NCBI GenBank assembly: GCA_964640955.1
Contig: CAZXJI010000019.1
Span: 1 to 64,000 of the forward strand
Origin: CAXXOK01 sp964640955
GTDB taxonomy: Bacteria; Bacillota; Clostridia; Christensenellales; Aristaeellaceae
Length of the DNA: 64,000 bases
Direction of reading: 5' to 3'
Shown here: piece by piece, positions 1-8,264 of the stretch
Layout of the letters: every line of letters begins with the position of its first letter
Position numbering within the stretch: position 1 is the first letter of the stretch
Made by a program: the position numbers and the translations under genes
The notes under the pieces: generated by a model
The model's input: the letters and a program-made list of their open reading frames with translations, nothing else
Told to the model about the DNA's origin: nothing
Database searches by the model: none

Positions 1-413
1 GTGCCGAACACGGCCTTCAGGTCGCGGCCCCCCAGCGTGTAGTTCGCCGCGCCGGTCAGCCGGTCGGGCAGGTGGATTTCCGCCGCTTTCGCATCGTCGT
101 CCAGCAGCAGATAGCCGCCCGCCGTATTGACGGGAATCGCCTCCAGCGCCGCGCGGGCCGCGTCGGCGTTCGCGGCGGCCGTATCGGCGCTCAGGGCGGC
201 GGCGCGAGCGGCGCGGTTGTCGCCGGAAAGCACCCAGTGCGTTCCCTCGACTGCGCCGTTTACGACGGGAGGAACGCCCATGATCGCCGTGCGGCTCACG
301 CACAGGTAGGTGTCGCCCTCGAAGGCCGCCACATGTCCGTTCAGGTAGGTCGATCCGGCGTCGTATTCGCCGCGGTAGACGATCGCCACGTTGCCAAGCG
401 TCCGGCTGGTCAT
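1..413 (-). CDS. phage tail fibre/baseplate protein, partial (C-terminus off left edge)
   Basis: The reading frame is open from the ATG at 413 to the window edge, giving the first ~137 residues. The ATG overlaps the TGA of the upstream gene (ATGA), so the two are translationally coupled; a GGTGG lies just upstream. Residues ~13-60 (YRGEYDAGSTYLNGHVAAF, then a conserved W) have the aromatic pattern of the small chitin-binding-like modules (CBM5/12 type) found on phage tail fibres. An Ala-rich, probably coiled-coil stretch follows (~62-85). Role: inferred receptor-binding or fibre part at the tail tip. The remainder is not in the window, so its full domain structure is unknown. Confidence 0.7.
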   Translation of the reverse strand, partial: MTSRTLGNVAIVYRGEYDAGSTYLNGHVAAFEGDTYLCVSRTAIMGVPPVVNGAVEGTHWVLSGDNRAARAAALSADTAAANADAARAALEAIPVNTAGGYLLLDDDAKAAEIHLPDRLTGAANYTLGGRDLKAVFG

Positions 414-1120
414 CAGCAAACCACCTCCAGTTCTCCGTCGTCGTTCAGGTCAAACGTCGGGCCGGTATAGCCCTCCGAGTACTCGACGGTCAGTTGCCCC
501 AGTTCGTCGATATGGAAGCCCGCCAGGTACATGTCCCCGCGGTCGGCCATCATCAGCCATCCCTGCGCGGGCGGTGCGAGCCCGGCGGCCGAAGGCTCGT
601 CCAGCGTCCAGACGTAGCTGCGGCCTTCGTACGCCGCCTTGTTGCCCAAAACGTATCGCTTTTCGGCGTTCCAGGCTTCAAACACGCCGCGGGCCGCCTC
701 GGCCTCGGCGACCGCGAGGGATTGCGCCTCGACCTGCGCCTTGAGTCGCGCCGCCTCGCCGACCCAATCGGCCACCGCGTCCGGCGCTTCGCCGGCGGCG
801 GCCTGTCCGGGCTCGACCAGCGCGCGGGTTTGGGCGCTGCGCACCTCCGCGTCGCCCGCGTAGCCGCGCACGACGACGTTCCCCATGCCGGGGTTCGCGG
901 TCGCCTCGCGGCCCACCAGCCAGCTGAGCGTCGCGCCGTCCCGCGCAACGCCCGTCGCCGGGAAGGGCGCGCCGCCTTCCGGGCTTTGAAGGGTGATCGC
1001 GCACAGCACGCCCGGGTAGAGCGCGGCCCACGCGGACAGATCGAAGGTCACCGTGCGCACCCCGTGTTCCCCCTGCCTTCCGAGGGGGATGACCGGGGGC
1101 AGATGATCGACGGAATACAT
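413..1120 (-). CDS. phage tail/baseplate fibre-like protein
   Basis: 235 aa, ATG preceded by GGAGGAGACGC. The N-terminal ~100 residues look like a beta-sandwich tail module (repeated TVTFDL/ITLQS strands) of the kind found in baseplate upper proteins. Residues ~115-150 are Ala/Glu-rich and probably helical. The C-terminus (~150-235) repeats the aromatic carbohydrate-binding-like pattern of the next gene (EKRYVLGNKAAYEGRSYVW). It ends in an ATGA overlap with the partial fibre gene. The assignment rests on position after the baseplate genes and on composition; no enzymatic motif is visible. Confidence 0.6.
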   Translation of the reverse strand: MYSVDHLPPVIPLGRQGEHGVRTVTFDLSAWAALYPGVLCAITLQSPEGGAPFPATGVARDGATLSWLVGREATANPGMGNVVVRGYAGDAEVRSAQTRALVEPGQAAAGEAPDAVADWVGEAARLKAQVEAQSLAVAEAEAARGVFEAWNAEKRYVLGNKAAYEGRSYVWTLDEPSAAGLAPPAQGWLMMADRGDMYLAGFHIDELGQLTVEYSEGYTGPTFDLNDDGELEVVC

Positions 1121-1136
1121 GCGTCTCCTCCTTTCC

Positions 1137-1859
1137 TTACGCCAGGTACGCCTCGTAGACGCGCGCCTCCGTTACGATGCCGCCGCCCTGCCCGATAAGG
1201 ACATAGTGCGTGCCCGCCACGGCGCTCACGTCCAGCTCCGCTTCGCCGTCCGTCGTGACGGCTTTGGTCAGGATGGCCCCGTAATGCGATACGGCGTCGG
1301 ACACGTACACGGTATAGCGGGTGCCGATTACGTCGCCCGTTACGTGCAGCGTGTTTCTGCCGGTAAAGTCCACCCCCGCGAACACCGCCAGCGCCTGGTT
1401 GCCGCCCTGGTTGCCGGTGAGCACGATGTGCAGGCTGTCCGTTTCCGGCGTCACGCTGCCCTGGCTCTCGCTTTTGGAGTAGACGCCGCGACCGAACGCA
1501 CCGTAATCGTAGAGATAATACCGGCTGCTTCGCCACGCCCCGTCCGTATACCCCCACAGCTCCGTGTCCGTCCAGCTCCCGCCGGCATACGCAAGCGCCC
1601 GGAGCGGATACACGTACAGGCTGCCGCGCCGCTTGAGGTTGACCGGTATTTCGCTTGCCATGCCGGTGACGATCCACACCGTTCCTTCGCCCGCGTTTGC
1701 CGGTTGGGCCCGCTGCGCGTACACCTCGCCGGCGCCGCCTGCCGCCACCGCCAGCGTGCCTTCCGCGGCGCTCGCCGGAAGCGCGCCCGCGCCCGAAACG
1801 GCGATCACCTTCAGGCCCGCGGCGCCGCCCGCGCCGTGGTTGAAAACCGTAACGCCCAT
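1137..1859 (-). CDS. phage tail fibre-associated protein, unknown
   Basis: 240 aa. Its ATG directly follows the TGA of the preceding gene (TGA-ATG), so it belongs to the same late transcript. The sequence is rich in Gly, Ala, Thr and Tyr with short predicted beta strands and no cysteine clusters or membrane segment, which fits a beta-rich extracellular tail component. I do not recognise a named family. The function is inferred only from its place between baseplate and fibre genes. Confidence 0.55.
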   Translation of the reverse strand: MGVTVFNHGAGGAAGLKVIAVSGAGALPASAAEGTLAVAAGGAGEVYAQRAQPANAGEGTVWIVTGMASEIPVNLKRRGSLYVYPLRALAYAGGSWTDTELWGYTDGAWRSSRYYLYDYGAFGRGVYSKSESQGSVTPETDSLHIVLTGNQGGNQALAVFAGVDFTGRNTLHVTGDVIGTRYTVYVSDAVSHYGAILTKAVTTDGEAELDVSAVAGTHYVLIGQGGGIVTEARVYEAYLA

Positions 1860-2795
1860 TCAGCCCACCTCCGCAACGGACAGGTTCGCGGTCAGGTCGG
1901 CTGCGGGCAGGCCGGCGGCCGTGAACGTCACGCTGCCCTCGGCCGCCGCGGACACGTGCACGTCACAGGCGGCGTACTCCTCCCGGTCGGCCTCCGCGGG
2001 CCCGGCATGCAGCACGCAGTTTTCGGGTATGGCCGCCACGGCGATCGTCTGCGTATACGCGCCGCCGCTTTCCACCCATCCGGACGCGGGCAGGGCGACC
2101 GCGGCGGTTTTCGCCCGGTAGCGGTTGATGAGGTTCAACAGGTTTCCGGCCTCGTCCTCGCCGAGGATTCCCTGCACCTGCGCAAACCAGGCGTCGAAGT
2201 CCGCCTCGCGGCCCGCCCTGAACTCGGCCAGGTCCGCCGCGATCTGCGCGTAATACGCCGACGTGTCCGTATCGCCGATCACGCTGACCACCACCCCGCA
2301 GCGTTCGCCGTCCAGCCGCGTGTCGGTGATGCGCGCCTGCGGGATGGCGGTCGTGCCCTTCGCAACGAACAGGTTCGCCAGCCCCAGCTCGTACACGCTG
2401 GCGTTGCGCGTAAGCGCCGGCGCGACCGGTACGGCCGCGGCCGTTCCCTTGACCACGTACAGGTCGATGCTCAGCGCGCTCAGCGCCAGGTCGAGCCTGA
2501 GCACCACGCTGTCGATGCGGTCGAGATTCGCGTCCGCCGCCTGCACGGTCAGCACCCGGTCGCTTTCCTCGTACACCTGACGGCCGTTGATGTTGGCGAA
2601 ACCCGGATGCACCGTCACCGTCATGCCGTCGCCGGCTTCCGCCTCAAAGCAGGTGTCGTCGTCGCCGAAAACGCCGTTTCGGAAGTAGCGGGAGAGGATC
2701 TTCGCCAGCACGTCAGCGCTGTAGGCGCGGCTGTATACGGGGTTGCCCTGCCCGTCCTGCGTCAGGGTGGAATCGAACGGCCATGAAACCGCCAT
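1860..2795 (-). CDS. phage baseplate/tail structural protein
   Basis: 311 aa. The N-terminus (WPFDSTLTQDGQGNPVYSRAY, followed by a FRNGVF segment) resembles the first domain of baseplate proteins common in Clostridia siphophages. It continues with a conserved pattern reading VHPGFANINGR and LDRIDSVVLRLD, typical of that family. Residues ~180-230 are helical (AQIAADLAEFRAGREADFDAWF), then a beta-rich C-terminal domain. It lies between the Gp37-like protein and the fibre genes. The RBS is GGAGG upstream of the ATG. Likely role: linking the tail tip to fibres. Confidence 0.7.
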   Translation of the reverse strand: MAVSWPFDSTLTQDGQGNPVYSRAYSADVLAKILSRYFRNGVFGDDDTCFEAEAGDGMTVTVHPGFANINGRQVYEESDRVLTVQAADANLDRIDSVVLRLDLALSALSIDLYVVKGTAAAVPVAPALTRNASVYELGLANLFVAKGTTAIPQARITDTRLDGERCGVVVSVIGDTDTSAYYAQIAADLAEFRAGREADFDAWFAQVQGILGEDEAGNLLNLINRYRAKTAAVALPASGWVESGGAYTQTIAVAAIPENCVLHAGPAEADREEYAACDVHVSAAAEGSVTFTAAGLPAADLTANLSVAEVG

Positions 2796-2822
2796 AGGAT
2801 CGACCTCCTTTATCGGGTTACG

Positions 2823-3845
2823 TTAACGTCCCCGCCGGTAAGCCGTGGGGATTTTGTCGCCGAACTGCAGCGACACCGTATGTTCGTTGTTCTTCCAGAC
2901 CTCGTCCACTTCGATGATGCGCGCCTCGAAGGCCGCGGAAAGCCGGTCGTCCCGCACGTCGCACCGGTCGCCCAGATCGTAGTCCGTGCGGTAGAGCAGG
3001 TTGCGCTGCAGCGCCGTCGCCTCGACGTTGAGGATGCGCGTTCGTTCGGCCAGCGCCGTTTCCGCCGCGGTGCGCACCGCGCCCAGAAAGGCTTCCTCCG
3101 TCTGCCCGTCCTCCCGGCAAAGCCCGGTATCCAGGTATAATACGCGCTTGGGCACCGCTGCGTCGGTGCGCAGGTCCGCTTCCAGCACGCCGCCTTCGTA
3201 GGCGGCGACGGCATAGTTGCGCCAGGCGCTTTCATCCCGGGTCAGCGTCAGTTCGTCCACCGTGCCCATGCTCCGGCTGAACACGGCGTAGGGGTTATCG
3301 CTTTGCGATTGGGTACGGTCGAACCCCTGCCAGACCTCGTAAAGCAAAGCGTCCGTCTCGTAATTGAGGCGAATGCGCTGGCTAAGCGCCTGGGGCTTGA
3401 GCATCCCGTAGGTCGCGTCGCCCAGCGGATCACCCAGCAGATCGACGGCCGTATCCGCGCCGAGCGGCGCACCGTCCGCCACGGTCACGCCCGCGTCCGC
3501 CAGATGCGCGGCGGCCAGCGCCCGGCACAGGTCGGCCGCGTTGCCCGCCGCCTGTAAACGGGGATAGACCGCCTTCCAGTTGAGCATCCCTTCCAGAAAA
3601 AATCCACTGACCTCCACGAAGTCACCCTTCAGGGTGCGCCCGGTTTCGACCTTTTCCACCATCCCGGTTTCGGGGCGGTCGGGCGCGTACACGTAGGCGA
3701 TCGCCTCGTCCCAGTCCGCCGCGCGCAGCTGGAGAGCGTAGTCCCCGGCCTCGTAGTAGCGCCGGTTCCATTGGATGTTCAGGCAGCGCAGCGTTTTCAC
3801 CGGGGAGAAGCCCGCGTCAAGCCCGATCAGTTCCATTCCGTTCAC
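2823..3845 (-). CDS. Siphovirus Gp37-like baseplate protein
   Basis: 340 aa. It resembles the ReqiPepy6 Gp37-like family (Pfam PF14594), found immediately downstream of the distal tail protein in Gram-positive siphophages. Supporting pattern: FSPVKTLRCLNIQWNRRYYEAGDY near the N-terminus (short part cited), VEKVETGRTLKGDFVEVSG mid-N, and C-terminal YDLGDRCDVRDD followed by ARIIEVDEVW, the usual closing strand of this baseplate fold. The order distal tail - Gp37 - baseplate - fibre is conserved. A second in-frame ATG nine bases downstream is an equally plausible start (MELIGL). Confidence 0.8.
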   Translation of the reverse strand: MNGMELIGLDAGFSPVKTLRCLNIQWNRRYYEAGDYALQLRAADWDEAIAYVYAPDRPETGMVEKVETGRTLKGDFVEVSGFFLEGMLNWKAVYPRLQAAGNAADLCRALAAAHLADAGVTVADGAPLGADTAVDLLGDPLGDATYGMLKPQALSQRIRLNYETDALLYEVWQGFDRTQSQSDNPYAVFSRSMGTVDELTLTRDESAWRNYAVAAYEGGVLEADLRTDAAVPKRVLYLDTGLCREDGQTEEAFLGAVRTAAETALAERTRILNVEATALQRNLLYRTDYDLGDRCDVRDDRLSAAFEARIIEVDEVWKNNEHTVSLQFGDKIPTAYRRGR

Positions 3846-3877
3846 CCTCTTTCGTCCGTCGGCGGTTCGGCCGCGCC

Positions 3878-4729
3878 CTACGCGCCCAGGTAACGCTTGT
3901 TGTAGTACACGTACACGTCCAGCAGGTTGCTGCCGATGTCGGCGGAAAAGCCCACGCCGCTTATGCCCGGTTGAAACACGATGCCGTCGAAGCGGCTGGT
4001 TTTATCCAGCTTCGCGGAGGCGTTCTCGCCGTTCAGGGTCACGGCTTTGGTCCGGCCGTCGATCGTCAGCACGTCGCCCGCGTCAAGTGTGCCCAGCACA
4101 CGCACGTATCCGCTTCCGGCGATCAGCTTGGGGTTGGTCACTTCTCCCCGCGCGGTCATCACCGCACGGCAGTAGGCTTCGGCGTCGCCGTCGTTTTGCA
4201 GGTGCACGGTCTGCGCGAAGGCGTAGACGCCGTAGAGGCGGCCGGTGCCGGCAAGCGCCGCGAAAGGATACCCGCAGCGTTCCTCGACGCCCGCGATATT
4301 CTGCCCGAAGCTGTCCGCGCTGAGAAAATACCCCTCGGGCAGCAGAAACGTAAGCTTGGCGGTCACGGGTTTTCCGACCGCCTCCAGCGGCACCTCCACG
4401 CTTTCCGGGCGGCAGCCGGGAGCGTAACGTTTGTCTCCCGAGCGGGAAACGTAGACGTCGTACGTCTGTGACGCGCTGAAAAACGAGGTGATCGCGCGGC
4501 GGAGCACGTCGTTGTACGCGGCCTGCCGGGCCTTCAGGGTAAACGCGAGCGTGCGCCCGCCCACCCGGCGGCCCGTAACCAGGTCGCCGTCGCCGGTCGC
4601 CGCCTTCTGCGTGAAGATTTCCACGTTGGGTTCGTCCAGCCCCTCGGCGGCCGTAAGCCCCCACACGCTGCCGTCCGCGGTCAGCGTGCGGCCGTCGCCT
4701 CGAATCCACTTTACAGTCATGCCGCCCAT
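3878..4729 (-). CDS. phage distal tail protein (Dit-like)
   Basis: 283 aa. The N-terminus (TADGSVWGLTAAEGLDEPNVEIFTQ) and the following RTLAFTLKARQ... DVLRRAITSFFS pattern match siphophage tail proteins of the PF05709/Dit type, which form the hub between tail tube and baseplate. It directly follows the tape-measure gene, the standard position for Dit. The C-terminal half is beta-rich (LDAGDVLTIDGRTKAVTLNG), as in the galectin-like part of Dit proteins. The start is in MGGM; the ATG four codons later is also possible. Confidence 0.8.
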   Translation of the reverse strand: MGGMTVKWIRGDGRTLTADGSVWGLTAAEGLDEPNVEIFTQKAATGDGDLVTGRRVGGRTLAFTLKARQAAYNDVLRRAITSFFSASQTYDVYVSRSGDKRYAPGCRPESVEVPLEAVGKPVTAKLTFLLPEGYFLSADSFGQNIAGVEERCGYPFAALAGTGRLYGVYAFAQTVHLQNDGDAEAYCRAVMTARGEVTNPKLIAGSGYVRVLGTLDAGDVLTIDGRTKAVTLNGENASAKLDKTSRFDGIVFQPGISGVGFSADIGSNLLDVYVYYNKRYLGA

Positions 4730-4744
4730 CGGCCCGCCTCCTTT

Positions 4745-5560
4745 CTAGCCGCGCGCCGCCGCCAGCCCGTAGGTCGCTTGCCTGCGCACGGCGCGGGCGA
4801 CCTCGTCCGGGGCCTGCATGGCCGACGCGAAGGTGATGTTCTGCGTCACGTTGTAAACGGGTTCCCCGCCCGCCGCGGGCGCGGAGGCGGTATAGGCGCC
4901 CGCCGTGCCGCCGGTCAGCGCGAAGGCGCTCAGGACGGATACGTCCGGCAGGGCGACCGAGGCGTCCAGCGCGCGCCGCACGCCGGCCAACAGCGTTCCG
5001 TCCAGCGTCCGCCGCCCGGCCGCGGCGCTTTGCGCAAGGCTGCGGCTCACGGCGGGCAGTACGCTGCCCTCCATGGTACCTGTAAAGCCCTCCTGCACGC
5101 CCAGGGCCAGGTAACGGCCCACCTGATCGCGGAAAAGGGTGGAGGGGCTTCGGATGCCGGCGGCGCTTCGGGCGGCGGCAAGCGCCGAGGCCACGATGCT
5201 TTTGAGCGCCGCGTTCAGCGTGCCGCCCTGAGCGTTTACGCCGCTTACGATGCCGGAGACGAGGTTCCGTCCCACGCTTACCCCTCCGGCGCGCGCCGCC
5301 GGGGCAGCCGCGGAAGCCGCGCCGGTAACGACGCTTTTCAACGCCGTGGTAACGGCGGTTCCGGCACGCATGCCCGCAGCGAAGCTGCTCATCCACTGGG
5401 CGCCGGCCGCCCGGGCCGCCTGCCACTGTTCGTCGCCCGGCGTGAACGCCGCAGACACGCTTTGGGAAAGCGCGTTCAGCGCCGCGCCCATGTGCGCAAG
5501 GCCGGCCTGAAAAGCGCTGTCGTCCATCTCCACCGTGAATACGACCTGCCCGTCCGCCAT
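4745..5560 (-). CDS. short tail tape measure-like protein
   Basis: 271 aa, Ala-rich and largely helical. The C-terminal third carries the tape-measure signature GIRSPSTLFRDQVGRYLALG followed by a GF motif, and then YNVTQNITFASAMQAPDEVA with a closing VRRQ helix, both typical ends of siphophage tape measure proteins. It lies between the Gp15-like chaperone and Dit, the canonical tape-measure slot. Family members usually have 600-2000 residues, so this one is strikingly short. Because tape length sets tail length, a very short tail is implied (inference). RBS GGAGGG precedes the ATG. Confidence 0.75.
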   Translation of the reverse strand: MADGQVVFTVEMDDSAFQAGLAHMGAALNALSQSVSAAFTPGDEQWQAARAAGAQWMSSFAAGMRAGTAVTTALKSVVTGAASAAAPAARAGGVSVGRNLVSGIVSGVNAQGGTLNAALKSIVASALAAARSAAGIRSPSTLFRDQVGRYLALGVQEGFTGTMEGSVLPAVSRSLAQSAAAGRRTLDGTLLAGVRRALDASVALPDVSVLSAFALTGGTAGAYTASAPAAGGEPVYNVTQNITFASAMQAPDEVARAVRRQATYGLAAARG

Positions 5561-5576
5561 CGTTTTTCCCTCCTTG

Positions 5577-6212
5577 TCAGCCGTCGCCCGCTTCGCCGCG
5601 GTTGAGCCGTTTCAGCACCTCGTCCGGGTTTTCGCCCGCGGCAAGCCTGCGTTCCAGCTCGCTTAGCAGCGCCTGCTCCGCCCTGCTTACGCGGGGGGCG
5701 ATCGCCACCTTTTCCTTCATGCGCCTGAGCCGCGGCCGTTCCTCGGGCGGCACGGTGCTCTCGTCCAGCGCCCGCAGGCGCACCCGCGCCCCGAAGGGCG
5801 TCTGCTCGGTCAGCCCCGAAAGCAGCGCCCTGAACGCGACCCAGTGGAGCCTGGCCGTCAGCAGGTCGACGCCGTACTGCTGCAGGAACGAGGCGTACAG
5901 CGCGCCCGCGTCCGCTTCGAAGTCGAGCAGCGGCGGGCCGTCGTTTGGCGCCGTCTCCCCGGCCGCAACGAACGCCGCGAACAATTCCACGGCGTCCGGC
6001 GGCGGCTGGCCCCGGTAGAAGCGCCGGCCGAGGCAGACGAGCTTTCCCAGGGCGGGGCGGTCGGGGTCGCCCAGCACCCGCAGGCACAGGAGCACCGTGC
6101 GAAAATCCGGGTCGATCGCGTACGCCCTGCCGTCCGAGGCGCTCGTCAGCCGCTCCGGTAGGCAGGCCGCCGCGGGGCGGGAGAGGGAAAACGCGGGCGC
6201 GTCAGTCCGCAT
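5577..6212 (-). CDS. bacteriophage Gp15-like tail assembly protein
   Basis: 211 aa. It resembles the Gp15 family (PF06854): conserved FRTVLLCLRVLGD near the N-terminus, then FLQQYGVDLLTARLHWVAFRALLSGL at ~110-135 (short part cited), followed by a charged C-terminus. The family sits between the tail tube and tape-measure genes and is thought to act as a second tail assembly chaperone. The ATG overlaps the end of the upstream ORF by 11 bases (ATG CGG ACT GA) and has no good SD of its own, so translation is probably coupled rather than frameshifted. Confidence 0.8.
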   Translation of the reverse strand: MRTDAPAFSLSRPAAACLPERLTSASDGRAYAIDPDFRTVLLCLRVLGDPDRPALGKLVCLGRRFYRGQPPPDAVELFAAFVAAGETAPNDGPPLLDFEADAGALYASFLQQYGVDLLTARLHWVAFRALLSGLTEQTPFGARVRLRALDESTVPPEERPRLRRMKEKVAIAPRVSRAEQALLSELERRLAAGENPDEVLKRLNRGEAGDG

Positions 6213-6543
6213 CGGCTTCGGCCTCGGCCGCGTCGGCGTAGTGGTCGGCGGCCTCGCGCGCGATTTCCCCCAGCCATTCCACCATCAGCGCAAGGCTCAC
6301 GGGCCGGCCGCCGCCGATCGCGGCGGCCGCGCCCTCGCCCAGAATCGCCTCCAGCAGCGTCGCCGCCTCCCCGGCCGCGGCGAGGATTTCCCCGGCGGAA
6401 TGCGTTTCGGCCGCGAAGCGCTCGAAACGCTCGAACAGCGCGCCGGTTTTTTCGTAGATCTCCAGGTCGCTTAAGCGCAGGTCGAACACCCGGCCGTTGA
6501 TGCGGATTTTCGGGCTTTCCACCCGAAGCTGCAATTCCCTCAT
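6202..6543 (-). CDS. tail assembly chaperone-like protein
   Basis: 113 aa, placed between the major tail protein and Gp15, the position of the first tail assembly chaperone. The start MRELQLRVESPKIRINGRVFDL and the LSDLEIYEKTGALFERF helix are typical of such proteins in Clostridia phages. The C-terminus is an acidic Ala/Glu/Asp tail. Its last codons overlap gp15. No canonical slippery heptamer is visible near the overlap, so the classical -1 frameshift product seen in lambda G/GT is not supported here. Confidence 0.65.
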   Translation of the reverse strand: MRELQLRVESPKIRINGRVFDLRLSDLEIYEKTGALFERFERFAAETHSAGEILAAAGEAATLLEAILGEGAAAAIGGGRPVSLALMVEWLGEIAREAADHYADAAEAEADAD

Positions 6544-6555
6544 CGGTTCCTCCCG

Positions 6556-7038
6556 TTACGCGGCGGTGAAGGTTCTGCCCTGCACGTCGAACGTGCCCGC
6601 CGTCAGGTCGCCGCTTTGGTGGAAGGTCCCGCCCAGCGTGGTAATGCTCTTGGGGTCGCCCGCCGGGGGCGTGGCCTCCACGGCGATCGCGGCCAGCCGC
6701 GCGGCGTACACGCCCGTCTGCCCTTCGACCGGGGCGGCCATATCGACGCTGACGAGCATGCGCTCGCAATCCGCTCCGGTTTTCTGCCCGCGGGCGATGG
6801 CGGCCAAGTCGTCCACCACGGGATCGCCCTTCACGTACTGGGCCTCGTACGTCCAGCCGTTTTCGTAGCCGGTCACGGTGCAGGTGGCGTTCACGTCGCC
6901 CACGAAGGCGGTCTTGTCGACCTTGGGGTTGTTCTCCTCGTCGCATTTCACGAACCCGGCGTTGAGGTAATGGTAGGCCGTACCGCCGGCGGAAGGGATG
7001 CCGTAGTATTCGCGGATCAGGTTGCGCGTGATTTTCAT
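6556..7038 (-). CDS. phage major tail (tube) protein
   Basis: 160 aa. It has the size and beta-rich composition of siphophage tail tube proteins and their usual position between the tail terminator and the chaperones. Conserved-looking blocks are KVDKTAFVGDVNATCTVTGYENGW and YEAQYVKGDPVVDDLAAIARG (short parts). The ATG has AGGAGG in good position. It would polymerise as rings to form the non-contractile tail tube; no sheath gene is present nearby, which supports siphovirus-type morphology. Confidence 0.75.
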   Translation of the reverse strand: MKITRNLIREYYGIPSAGGTAYHYLNAGFVKCDEENNPKVDKTAFVGDVNATCTVTGYENGWTYEAQYVKGDPVVDDLAAIARGQKTGADCERMLVSVDMAAPVEGQTGVYAARLAAIAVEATPPAGDPKSITTLGGTFHQSGDLTAGTFDVQGRTFTAA

Positions 7039-7075
7039 GGGTTTTCCTCCTCACGGCCGCCCGCGTACCGGGCGG

Positions 7076-7462
7076 TCAGTCGATGGCGTAAAGTACGGAA
7101 AGGGCGCTGCCGCAGAGCCGGTACGGCCCTTCCCGGCCCGCGTAGGCCGGCGCGGCCGCGGTGTTCACGGCGATCACCTGCCAGCCCTCGCCGCAGGGCA
7201 GTTCCGCGGTTTTGACCAGCGCCTCGTGAATCAGGCACAGGGTCTCCATCGCGGTGTTCTGGATGGAATGCTTGCACGAAAGCGCCACGTCCAGCGTTAC
7301 CGTGCCGCCGTGCGACAGGGTGACCGTCTCCGTACGCCCCGCCGATACGGCCATCGCGAGCCCCATGCCGTCCGGCAGCGGGCCCGTGGCAACCGGCGCA
7401 AACAGGTTCAGCGCGTCGATCGCCTGTCGCAGGGCCTGTGTCACCTGGGTTTGCACGCTCAT
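7076..7462 (-). CDS. minor capsid/tail terminator protein (Minor_capsid_3-like)
   Basis: 128 aa. It is the third of three small head-tail joining genes whose order matches the Minor_capsid 1-2-3 set of Gram-positive siphophages. The pattern LPDGMGLAMAVSAG then DVALSCKHSIQNTAMETLC and the closing LCGSALSVLYAID fit tail-completion/terminator proteins. Its stop is followed by the major tail protein, the usual partner. Its ATG abuts the stop of the preceding gene (7463), consistent with coupled translation. Confidence 0.65.
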   Translation of the reverse strand: MSVQTQVTQALRQAIDALNLFAPVATGPLPDGMGLAMAVSAGRTETVTLSHGGTVTLDVALSCKHSIQNTAMETLCLIHEALVKTAELPCGEGWQVIAVNTAAAPAYAGREGPYRLCGSALSVLYAID

Positions 7463-7819
7463 TTACGCACCTCCGAGCATCCGGGCCGCGGCCCGCGTCC
7501 ATTCCCGCAGGTGCAGGCCCCTGGCCTTCTCGCACCAGCGCAGGCTGGCCCCCGCGTTGTGCGCGCGGGACGGCTTTCCCGTGTAGTACACGCGGCGCGC
7601 GTAGGGCGTCGACCACACGAGCCTGCCCTGTTCGGGGACGCTGGCCGTGCGCGAGGAGGCGATCATCCTGCCCGTGTCGTCGCGCGCGTAGCGGTTGCAG
7701 TCCGTAAGCACCTGCGCCGAAAGCGCCGCGAGGTTCGCCTGCCACCGCGCGCGAAGCGTCGTGGGAACTCCGCCCGGCTGCAGGGTAAGGCTGATTTGCG
7801 TTTTCGCCATGGGGTTCAC
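7463..7819 (-). CDS. minor capsid protein (Minor_capsid_2-like, tail completion)
   Basis: 118 aa. The motif LVWSTPYARRVYYTGKPSRAHN followed by A..RWCEKAR is characteristic of the Minor_capsid_2/tail completion family (PF11114): W-x-T-P-Y-A-R-x-x-Y-Y, Asn, then W-x-E-x-A. These proteins join head and tail. MNPMAK offers two ATG starts four codons apart. It lies between the Minor_capsid_1- and Minor_capsid_3-like genes. Confidence 0.75.
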   Translation of the reverse strand: MNPMAKTQISLTLQPGGVPTTLRARWQANLAALSAQVLTDCNRYARDDTGRMIASSRTASVPEQGRLVWSTPYARRVYYTGKPSRAHNAGASLRWCEKARGLHLREWTRAAARMLGGA

Positions 7820-7834
7820 CTCCGCGAGGGATCG

Positions 7835-8164
7835 TCAGTCGCTCAGTTCCAGTTCTACGTGGTGGGCCCTTCGCCCGTCGAAGAGCGTTTTCACCGTTTC
7901 GACGCGGTAGTTCGTTCCCTGAAACGCCACCGTCTGTCCGGGGACGAACGCGACGTTTTGGGGCAGACTGTTGCGGACGTCGTACAGGAGCGTGGCGGAA
8001 GCCCGCGTGTGCGTGTCCCCGTCGGTTTTCTCCTGGGTCGCCGCGGGCTCCACGCGGACGTGCCGCAGTTGCACGGCTGCCGGCGGTTCGTCCTGCCCGG
8101 CGTCGGGCGCGCTTAAGTACAGCGTCGCGTCGTGGATGAGCAGCGCGCGCGGGATAGGCCGCAT
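7835..8164 (-). CDS. minor capsid protein (Minor_capsid_1-like, head-tail joining)
   Basis: 109 aa from the ATG at 8164, chosen because GGAGG lies eight bases upstream; an in-frame TTG further upstream would place the SD inside the gene. The N-terminus MRPIPRALLIHDATLY and the C-terminal pattern VPGQTVAFQGTNYRVETVK match the Minor_capsid_1 family (PF10665), a head-tail stopper-type connector. The preceding gene is a connector-like protein after the capsid gene, the expected order. Confidence 0.7.
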   Translation of the reverse strand: MRPIPRALLIHDATLYLSAPDAGQDEPPAAVQLRHVRVEPAATQEKTDGDTHTRASATLLYDVRNSLPQNVAFVPGQTVAFQGTNYRVETVKTLFDGRRAHHVELELSD

Positions 8165-8264
8165 GGGAACGCCTCCTTCCAAAGCGGCGAAGTCCGCTTT
8201 TCGAACAGGTTCGGGCGGCCCCGCCGCTTGCCGAGGGGCCGCCCGGAAAGTGTGGGTTATCGTC

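Noticed and set aside
6202..6212. Programmed -1 frameshift joining the tail chaperone and Gp15
   Set aside because: No slippery heptamer near the overlap; the ATG/TGA overlap explains expression by coupling.
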